A stretch of DNA of 6,189 nt from assembly GCA_016288675.1 (NCBI GenBank), contig JAEELC010000180.1:1-6189 (forward strand), in the 5' to 3' direction. A model generated the notes under the pieces. That model made no database searches and had not been told where the DNA came from. It worked only from the letters and a program-made list of their open reading frames with translations. Every line of letters begins with the position of its first letter. Position 1 is the stretch's first letter. Position numbers and translations under genes: made by a program. The DNA comes from Acholeplasmatales bacterium (GTDB taxonomy: Bacteria; Bacillota_I; Bacilli_A; Acholeplasmatales; Anaeroplasmataceae). This document shows positions 1 through 4,701 of the stretch, one piece after another.

Positions 1-28
1 AAGGATGACAATAAAGTCATCCTTTTTT
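1..28 (+). terminator. Intrinsic terminator of an upstream, off-window gene
   Basis: A perfect 9-bp inverted repeat (AAGGATGAC at 1-9 and GTCATCCTT at 16-24) encloses the loop AATAAA and is followed directly by more T residues (25-28). This is the classic shape of a Rho-independent terminator on the + strand. The gene it ends lies left of the window, so that gene's direction is inferred from the T-tract. The hairpin ends only a few bases before the likely coaX promoter. Confidence 0.85.
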
Positions 29-51
29 CTATGTAATATTTTTATTATTTG

Positions 52-60
52 TGCTATTAT
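52..60 (+). promoter_or_regulatory. Extended -10 promoter for coaX
   Basis: TGCTATTAT matches the extended -10 form TG-n-TATnnT, with the hexamer TATTAT at 55-60. At 17-bp spacing the -35 position (32-37, TGTAAT) is a poor match, so recognition would rest on the TG extension. The start codon lies 37 bases downstream of the hexamer. It sits between the upstream terminator and the coaX ribosome binding site. Predicted from sequence only. Confidence 0.6.
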
Positions 61-97
61 ATATTTAATAAATAATTCTTAAATAAGGAGAAATAAA

Positions 98-847
98 ATG
101 TATTTATTAGTAGATGTAGGAAACAGTAATATTGTATTTGGTGTTTGTAAAGATAAAAAAATAGTATATTCATTTAGAATGAAAACATTAACTAATAGAT
201 CTAGCGATGAATTTGTTATATTGTTTAAGTCTATGCTTGGAGATTATCAATTTGATGGTGTGTTAATTTCATCAGTTGTTCCAGTAGTTACAAGTATGCT
301 TGTTAAGATGTTTAAATCATATTATAACATTAACGCTTTAATTCTTGGACCTGGCATTAAAACTGGTGTTATGATTAAGGCTGATAATCCTCGTGAAGTA
401 GGTGCTGATTTGATTTGTGATGTTGCTGGAGCTAGCCTATATCATAAAGAAAGTATTGTAATTGATTTAGGTACAGCTACTAAATATATTTATCAAAAAG
501 ATAATACATTTATGGGATTATCTATCGCTCCTGGTGTATCAATTTCTATGCAAGCTTTAGTTAATAAAGCTGCATTACTTCCAGAGTTTGAACTTCAAAC
601 TCCAAAAACAGTATTATGTAATAATACAATTAACTGTATGCAATCAGGTGTGATTTATGGAGCTGCTAGCCAAGTTGATTCTATGATTGATAGAATAAAA
701 GAAGAAATTAAAAAGCCTGATATTGCAGTTATTGCAACAGGTGGACTTGCTAGTGTTATAGTTCCACTATGCAGACATAATATTATTGTAGATAAAGATT
801 TAGTTTTGGAAGGTTTAATGAATATTTATCTTAAAAATTTAAAATAG
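98..847 (+). CDS. coaX: Type III pantothenate kinase (CoaX)
   Basis: Cytoplasmic enzyme that phosphorylates pantothenate with ATP, the first step of coenzyme A synthesis. The 249-residue product is near the usual 250-260. Visible motifs are the N-terminal phosphate loop DVGNSN (residues 6-11), SSVVP (58-62), GPGIKTG (84-90), NPREVGAD (97-104, with D104 at the catalytic aspartate position), the second phosphate loop DLGTAT (123-128), an APG turn near 142, the MQSG(V/I)xYG segment near 185-191 and ATGGLA near 214-219. Together these identify the ASKHA-fold CoaX family rather than the unrelated CoaA or CoaW kinases. Type III enzymes are known to need a monovalent cation and to escape feedback inhibition by CoA. 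The start is supported by AAGGAG at 85-90, 7 bases before the ATG. Two positions look unusual: L105 where GADR is common, and K129 where DFGTATT is common. The gene ends with TAG, just before a terminator, so it is probably monocistronic. Confidence 0.96.
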   Translation: MYLLVDVGNSNIVFGVCKDKKIVYSFRMKTLTNRSSDEFVILFKSMLGDYQFDGVLISSVVPVVTSMLVKMFKSYYNINALILGPGIKTGVMIKADNPREVGADLICDVAGASLYHKESIVIDLGTATKYIYQKDNTFMGLSIAPGVSISMQALVNKAALLPEFELQTPKTVLCNNTINCMQSGVIYGAASQVDSMIDRIKEEIKKPDIAVIATGGLASVIVPLCRHNIIVDKDLVLEGLMNIYLKNLK

Positions 848-853
848 AGAATA

Positions 854-882
854 GCCTAAGACAATGTCTTAGGCCTTTTATT
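854..882 (+). terminator. Intrinsic terminator after coaX
   Basis: An 8-bp stem (GCCTAAGA at 854-861, TCTTAGGC at 867-874) closes a CAATG loop. It is followed by CTTTTATTT at 875-883. The inverted repeat can be written with 10 complementary bases per arm, but the innermost pairs would leave too small a loop. It starts 6 bases after the coaX stop codon and ends just before the next promoter. Confidence 0.9.
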
Positions 883-885
883 TAC

Positions 886-913
886 TTGAATTTTTTCTAT
901 ATTGTTATATAAT
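886..913 (+). promoter_or_regulatory. Promoter for the phosphoglucomutase gene
   Basis: A -35-like TTGAAT (886-891) and a consensus -10 TATAAT (908-913) are separated by 16 bases. An overlapping extended -10 reading, TGTTATATA at 903-911, is also possible. The -35 hexamer lies directly after the T-tract of the coaX terminator, so terminator and promoter are packed end to end. The start codon is 27 bases past the -10, implying a short leader. Confidence 0.65.
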
Positions 914-940
914 AAATTCATAAAGTTAGGAGATTAGATT

Positions 941-2629
941 ATGACTTATTTAGAGAAAACTCAAGTTTGGAAGAATGTAAAAAATCTTGATTCAAGCTTG
1001 AAAAAAGAATTGGAACAAATGTCTGATGATGAACTAAAAGAAGCTTTTGGTGCTGATCTAGAATTTGGTACAGCAGGTCTTAGAGGTATTCTTGGAGCTG
1101 GTACTAATAGAATGAATATTTATCTAGTTAGAAAAGCTACTCTTGGTTTTGGTAGATATCTTGCTCAATTTGATAATGCATTTACAAGGGGAGTTTGCAT
1201 TGCTCATGACAATAGACGTATGTCTAGAGAGTTTGCACTTGATTCTTCCCACGTATTAACTAAGATGGGATTCCATGTTTATCTATTTGAAGATTTACGT
1301 CCAACTCCAGAATTATCATTTGCAGTTCGTGCAAATCATTCAATCGGTGGTATTATGATTACTGCTTCACATAATCCTAAGGAATATAATGGTTATAAGG
1401 TTTATAATGAAGAAGGTTGTCAATTATTACCAGAAGAAGTAAGTGATGTTATTCATGAAATTAATGAAGTAACAGATATGTTTAATGTACCATTATCAGA
1501 AGATAATTATGGTATTACATTTATGGGAAAAGAAATGGATGATTTATTCATTTCTAATGATATCTCTGTTGTTAAGAATAAGAATTATAAAAAGGATTTT
1601 AAAATTACTTACACTCCATTACATGGAACTGGTCAAGTTTTCATACCACAAGTGTTACAATCACTAGGATATGATGTAACACCTGTTGCTGAACAAATGA
1701 CAAATGATCCTGAATTTAGTGCTGTTAAAACATCTAATCCTGAAAATAAGAGTGCCTTTGATGAAGCAATTATGCTTGCTGATAAAATTGGTGCTAAGGT
1801 AGTTCTTGCAACTGACCCAGATGCAGATAGACTTGGTGTTGGTTGTATTCATAATGGAAAATGGGAACTTTTAACTGGTAATCAAAGTGCCACTTTAATT
1901 TTTGATTATTTAATTAAAATGGCTCATAAAGAAAATAAGGATTTATCTAATTCTTATATGTTCTCTACAATTGTTTCTTCAAGCTTACCTGTTGAAATAG
2001 CTAAAAAGGCTAATATGAAATATAAATTATCTTTAACTGGATTTAAGTATGTTGGAGATAATGCTAAGAAAATTGAAGGAAAGAGCGAATATTTCTTTGG
2101 TTATGAGGAATCTTATGGTTGCCTTGTAAAAGATACAGTTCGTGATAAAGACTCTTTACAAGCATGTGTTCTTTTATGTGAAGTTGCAGCTTATTATTAT
2201 GAACAAGGTAAAGATATGGTTGACGCTTTAGAAGATATTTATAAAGAATATGGCTTCTATAAGGATTCAATTTCTAATATTGTACTTGAAGGTTTAGAAG
2301 GTAAGAAGAAAATTAATTCAGCAATGGATTATTTTAAAACTCATGATATTAAATTAAATTCATTTAATATTATCAATAAATTAAATGTTGCTGATTCTAC
2401 TGAAACTAATTTAGTTACAGGAGAAACTGTAGCTTCAGACTTACCAAAGTCTAATGTCGTTAAATATGACTTAGAAGGTGGTTCTTGGTTTGTATTACGT
2501 CCAAGTGGTACTGAACCAAAATTAAAGGTATATTATCAAATCGTTGCTTCTAACAGCGATGAAGCTGATGAAAAAATGGCTTTATTACAAAAAGAAGTTT
2601 TAGATATTGTAATGCCATTAACTAAATAA
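941..2629 (+). CDS. pgcA: Phosphoglucomutase / phospho-sugar mutase (PgcA type)
   Basis: Member of the alpha-D-phosphohexomutase superfamily. Its likely role is interconversion of glucose 6-phosphate and glucose 1-phosphate in the cytoplasm, feeding nucleotide-sugar, glycolipid and polysaccharide synthesis. All four functional loops are present: EFGTAGLRG near the N-terminus (41-49), the phosphoserine loop TASHNP (141-146, phosphorylated S143), the metal-binding loop DPDADR (292-297), the sugar-specificity loop GYEES (387-391), and the phosphate-binding loop RPSGTEPK (520-527). At 562 residues it is close to Bacillus PgcA (about 580) and longer than GlmM or ManB-type enzymes (about 450). GYEES fits gluco-configured substrates, whereas GlmM has a different loop here. 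A phosphopentomutase activity, as in the related PGM2 group, cannot be excluded. TAGGAG at 927-932 lies 8 bases before the ATG. It has its own promoter and terminator. Confidence 0.93.
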   Translation: MTYLEKTQVWKNVKNLDSSLKKELEQMSDDELKEAFGADLEFGTAGLRGILGAGTNRMNIYLVRKATLGFGRYLAQFDNAFTRGVCIAHDNRRMSREFALDSSHVLTKMGFHVYLFEDLRPTPELSFAVRANHSIGGIMITASHNPKEYNGYKVYNEEGCQLLPEEVSDVIHEINEVTDMFNVPLSEDNYGITFMGKEMDDLFISNDISVVKNKNYKKDFKITYTPLHGTGQVFIPQVLQSLGYDVTPVAEQMTNDPEFSAVKTSNPENKSAFDEAIMLADKIGAKVVLATDPDADRLGVGCIHNGKWELLTGNQSATLIFDYLIKMAHKENKDLSNSYMFSTIVSSSLPVEIAKKANMKYKLSLTGFKYVGDNAKKIEGKSEYFFGYEESYGCLVKDTVRDKDSLQACVLLCEVAAYYYEQGKDMVDALEDIYKEYGFYKDSISNIVLEGLEGKKKINSAMDYFKTHDIKLNSFNIINKLNVADSTETNLVTGETVASDLPKSNVVKYDLEGGSWFVLRPSGTEPKLKVYYQIVASNSDEADEKMALLQKEVLDIVMPLTK

Positions 2630-2635
2630 ATTATT

Positions 2636-2666
2636 AAAAGACATTTCAATTTGAAATGTCTTTTTT
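2636..2666 (+). terminator. Intrinsic terminator after the phosphoglucomutase gene
   Basis: A perfect 12-bp stem (AAAAGACATTTC at 2636-2647, GAAATGTCTTTT at 2653-2664) encloses the loop AATTT and runs into further T residues. It begins 6 bases after the TAA stop. The A-rich left arm means the hairpin also has a T-tract when read on the - strand, so it could in principle stop transcription both ways. Confidence 0.93.
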
Positions 2667-2750
2667 CTATAAAAAATTTTGTATTATTACACCGTTTTTA
2701 TATAATTAAAAGACTTGATTATTAAAAACTAGTGAATTTTTCCAAAAGTA

Positions 2751-2759
2751 TGTTATAAT
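2751..2759 (+). promoter_or_regulatory. Extended -10 promoter for ppa
   Basis: TGTTATAAT is a perfect extended -10: TG, one base, then consensus TATAAT at 2754-2759. The -35 position at 17-bp spacing (2731-2736, AGTGAA) is weak. The start codon is 24 bases past the hexamer, which predicts a leader of only about 18 bases that is almost entirely ribosome binding site. A weaker possible promoter lies upstream (TTGTAT at 2679-2684 and TATAAT at 2701-2706, 16-bp spacing). Confidence 0.75.
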
Positions 2760-2783
2760 GAATACGAGACTGGAGGCATTACA

Positions 2784-3323
2784 ATGAATATTTGGAAAGA
2801 TATCGACGCTAGAAGAATTAAAGAAGACGATTTTATCGCCTACATTGAGATTGGTAAGGGAATGAAAAATAAATATGAGCTAGATAAGGAAACTGGAATC
2901 CTTATACTTGACCGTATTTTATATACTTCCACTCATTATCCAGCAAATTATGGATTTATTCCACATACATATGCTGATGACAAAGATCCCCTTGATGTTT
3001 TAGTATTATGTAGTGAGACTATTCTTCCAGGTAGTGAAGTCAGATGTTACCCTATCGGTGTAATGCGTATGATTGACCAAGATGCATCAGATGAAAAGAT
3101 TATTGCTGTTCCATTTGGTGATCCTAATTACAATATGTACCATTCAATCGATGAGTTACCAGAACATGTCTTAGAAGAAATTAAACATTTCTTTAGTGTC
3201 TACAAAAATTTGGAACATAAAAAGGTTCAAGTTCAAGATATGGACGGACCAAAGGCTGCTAAGAGAATTATTAGCGATTGCATAAAAATGTTTGAAGACA
3301 CTTTTGAAAAGGAAAAGAAATAG
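2784..3323 (+). CDS. ppa: Family I (soluble) inorganic pyrophosphatase
   Basis: Hydrolyses pyrophosphate to two phosphates in the cytoplasm, pulling forward DNA, RNA and aminoacyl-tRNA synthesis. The active-site set known from the E. coli enzyme is all present at equivalent places: E22, K30, E32, R44, Y52, Y56, then D66, D68 and D71 in the signature DKDPLDV (66-72), D98, D103, K105, and Y140-K141 in the YKxLE segment. The 179-residue length matches bacterial family I enzymes (about 175). HYPANYGFIPHT (51-62) is typical. The signature has lysine at 67 where Gly, Ser, Asp or Asn is usual; this residue is not one of the listed catalytic ones. GGAGG at 2772-2776, 7 bases before the ATG, fixes the start. 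Its own promoter and terminator make it a single-gene unit. Many Bacilli use the unrelated family II manganese enzyme instead, so this is mildly informative about lineage. Confidence 0.97.
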   Translation: MNIWKDIDARRIKEDDFIAYIEIGKGMKNKYELDKETGILILDRILYTSTHYPANYGFIPHTYADDKDPLDVLVLCSETILPGSEVRCYPIGVMRMIDQDASDEKIIAVPFGDPNYNMYHSIDELPEHVLEEIKHFFSVYKNLEHKKVQVQDMDGPKAAKRIISDCIKMFEDTFEKEKK

Positions 3324-3326
3324 AAG

Positions 3327-3360
3327 AAAAAAATATAGGCCATTTGACCTATATTTTTTT
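3327..3360 (+). terminator. Intrinsic terminator after ppa (possibly bidirectional)
   Basis: A perfect 13-bp inverted repeat (left arm 3327-3339, an A-tract then TATAGG; right arm 3348-3360, CCTATA then a T-tract) encloses an 8-base loop, CCATTTGA. The A-tract on one side and T-tract on the other would give a U-tail in either reading direction. It begins 3 bases after the ppa stop codon. Confidence 0.92.
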
Positions 3361-3444
3361 GTTTTTAAAGGATTAAGGTGCTTTATAATTTGTATTTATT
3401 CTATACTTAATTGATCTTAAAGTCTTTAATTTTATCTCTATTTT

Positions 3445-3453
3445 TGCTATAAT
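3445..3453 (+). promoter_or_regulatory. Extended -10 promoter for ychF
   Basis: TGCTATAAT is a perfect extended -10 with TATAAT at 3448-3453. TTTAAT at 3425-3430 is a partial -35 at 17-bp spacing. The start codon is 29 bases past the hexamer. The stretch 3361-3444 between the ppa terminator and this site shows no gene and no obvious folded leader. Confidence 0.75.
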
Positions 3454-3467
3454 ACTTAAAGTATGAC

Positions 3468-3474
3468 AAGGAGG
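3468..3474 (+). promoter_or_regulatory. Ribosome binding site that decides the ychF start
   Basis: AAGGAGG is the strongest Shine-Dalgarno match in the window. Two ATGs follow it. The one at 3476 is only one base away and in another frame. The one at 3483 is 8 bases away and opens the full YchF reading frame, so 3483 is the start. Confidence 0.9.
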
Positions 3475-3482
3475 AATGTCAA

Positions 3483-4583
3483 ATGGCTTTAACTGCTGGT
3501 ATTGTTGGACTTCCAAATGTTGGTAAGTCAACTCTTTTCAATGCAATCACTAAGGCTGGTATTCTTGCTGCAAATTATCCATTCGCAACAATCGATCCAA
3601 ACGTAGGTGTAGTAAATGTACCTGATAAGAGATTAGATAAATTAAATGAAATGTATCATCCAAAGAGCTTAGTTCCTGCTGTATGTGAAATTACAGACAT
3701 TGCAGGTCTTGTAAAGGGTGCTAGTAAAGGTGAAGGTTTAGGAAACCAATTCCTTTCAAATATTAGAAATTGTGATGCTATTCTAGAAGTAGTACGTTGC
3801 TTCGAAGATCCAAACATTATTCACGTTGAAGGTTCTGTTGATCCCGTTAGAGACGTTGAAACTATTAATACTGAATTAATTCTTTCAGATTTAGATGTTG
3901 TTGAACAAAGAATCTCTAAGATTGAAAAGAAGGCTCAATCTCGTGTTGATGATGCTCCTTTTGAATTCGCATTATTAAAGAAAATTAGAGAAGTATTATT
4001 AGATTCTAAGCCTGTTCGTATTTTAACATTTGACGAGCAAGAAACTCCATATGTTAAACGTTATGCATTACTTACTCAAAAACCAATAATGTATATTGCT
4101 AATATGGCTGATAGTGATATTGCTGAACCTACATCTAACGCTCATTTCAACGCTTTAGTTGAATATGCTAATGCTGAAGGAAGTAAGGTTGTTCCAATTT
4201 CTGCTGAAATTGAATCTGAATGTGCTCAACTTGATGAAGAAGAACGTAATGAATTCTTAAATGAAATGGGTATTCCAGAAGCTGGATTAAACGTTGTTAT
4301 TCGTGAAACTTACGCTTTATTAGGATATGCAACTTATTTTACAGCTGGTGAAAAAGAAGTTCGTGCTTGGACTTTCCGTCGTGGTATGACTGCTCCACAA
4401 TGCGCTGGTATTATTCACTCAGACTTTGAAAGAGGATTTATTAGAGCAGAAACTACTGCATTTGCTGATTTAGAAGAATATGGTTCAATAGCAAAATGCA
4501 AGGAAGCTGGTAAGGTACGTCAAGAAGGTAAAGATTATATCGTTCAAGACGGAGATATCATGCTATTTAAGTTTAATGTTTAA
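3483..4583 (+). CDS. ychF: YchF/OLA1-type Obg-family ATPase
   Basis: Cytoplasmic P-loop NTPase of the Obg family, universally conserved and linked in other species to ribosome binding and oxidative-stress responses. In order: G1/Walker A GLPNVGKST (9-17); the switch I segment PFATIDPN (33-40); G3 DIAG (72-75), with a hydrophobic L76 where Ras-like GTPases have the catalytic glutamine; the glycine-rich KGEGLGNQFL (82-91); a helical, coiled-coil-like insertion around 130-205; the G4-equivalent NMAD (207-210); and a C-terminal TGS domain from about 283 containing the family segment AGEKEVRAWTFRRG (288-301). The 366 residues match the family's usual 363 or so. The absence of the lysine of NKxD agrees with the known ATP preference of YchF/OLA1, although family members usually end this motif in Glu rather than Asp. 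Codons look optimised for expression (only two ATA isoleucines). It is a single-gene unit bounded by a promoter and a terminator. Confidence 0.97.
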   Translation: MALTAGIVGLPNVGKSTLFNAITKAGILAANYPFATIDPNVGVVNVPDKRLDKLNEMYHPKSLVPAVCEITDIAGLVKGASKGEGLGNQFLSNIRNCDAILEVVRCFEDPNIIHVEGSVDPVRDVETINTELILSDLDVVEQRISKIEKKAQSRVDDAPFEFALLKKIREVLLDSKPVRILTFDEQETPYVKRYALLTQKPIMYIANMADSDIAEPTSNAHFNALVEYANAEGSKVVPISAEIESECAQLDEEERNEFLNEMGIPEAGLNVVIRETYALLGYATYFTAGEKEVRAWTFRRGMTAPQCAGIIHSDFERGFIRAETTAFADLEEYGSIAKCKEAGKVRQEGKDYIVQDGDIMLFKFNV

Positions 4584-4596
4584 TTAAATATTTAAT

Positions 4597-4650
4597 AAAA
4601 AGATGTTGTTAGATTTAAAAAAATGTTTTCTAAAACATCTTTTTATTATT
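4597..4650 (+). terminator. Intrinsic terminator after ychF, with two possible folds
   Basis: The long fold pairs AAAAAGATGTT (4597-4607) with AACATCTTTTT (4634-4644), then, across one bulged G (4608), TTAGA (4609-4613) with TCTAA (4629-4633), leaving a 15-base loop. A short competing hairpin pairs ATGTTT (4623-4628) with AAACAT (4633-4638) around TCTA. Both folds end at the same T-rich tail (4640-4650), so either can work as a terminator, but they cannot form together. It begins 13 bases after the TAA stop. Confidence 0.88.
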
Positions 4651-4658
4651 TTATAATG

Positions 4659-4667
4659 TGCTATACT
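4659..4667 (+). promoter_or_regulatory. Extended -10 promoter for the ABC transporter gene
   Basis: TGCTATACT fits the extended -10 pattern with TATACT at 4662-4667. The -35 position (about 4639-4644) is T-rich, does not match consensus, and falls on the right arm and tail of the ychF terminator. The start codon is 34 bases past the hexamer. No palindromic operator was seen next to it. Confidence 0.6.
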
Positions 4668-4687
4668 AATTTTAGATATATGATTAA

Positions 4688-4693
4688 AAGGGG
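4688..4693 (+). promoter_or_regulatory. Non-canonical ribosome binding site of the ABC transporter gene
   Basis: AAGGGG, 8 bases before the ATG at 4702, replaces the AAGGAG or AGGAGG seen before the other genes. It is a weaker match to the 16S rRNA tail. An upstream ATG at 4680 is in another frame and stops after nine codons, which supports 4702 as the start. Confidence 0.7.
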
Positions 4694-4701
4694 AATAGTA
4701 T

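Noticed and set aside
1485..1667. 60-codon open frame on the + strand inside pgcA
   Set aside because: It lies fully within the phosphoglucomutase gene in another frame, has no ribosome binding site and its product shows only the hydrophobic bias of a shifted AT-rich frame.
1664..1852. 62-codon open frame on the - strand inside pgcA
   Set aside because: Antisense shadow of the conserved metal-loop region of pgcA; no ribosome binding site or recognisable product.
2064..2270. 68-codon open frame on the - strand inside pgcA
   Set aside because: Antisense shadow over the GYEES loop region; no family resemblance and no start signal.
2633..2714. Ten-base direct repeat ATTAAAAGAC at 2633-2642 and 2705-2714
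   Set aside because: Short and AT-rich, one copy is part of a terminator arm, and no insertion or attachment-site structure surrounds it.
3361..3444. Possible regulatory leader or riboswitch upstream of ychF, including a TATAAT at 3384-3389
   Set aside because: No stable GC-containing stems are visible. The extended -10 at 3445-3453 is better placed and would start transcription after this stretch.
3463..3492. Nine-codon reading frame overlapping the ychF start, a possible leader peptide
   Set aside because: It has no ribosome binding site of its own and includes the ychF Shine-Dalgarno as sense codons. Such a frame is easily found by chance.
98..4583. The four housekeeping genes as a new functional cluster
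   Set aside because: Each has its own promoter and terminator, and the functions belong to separate core processes; adjacency alone does not support a system.
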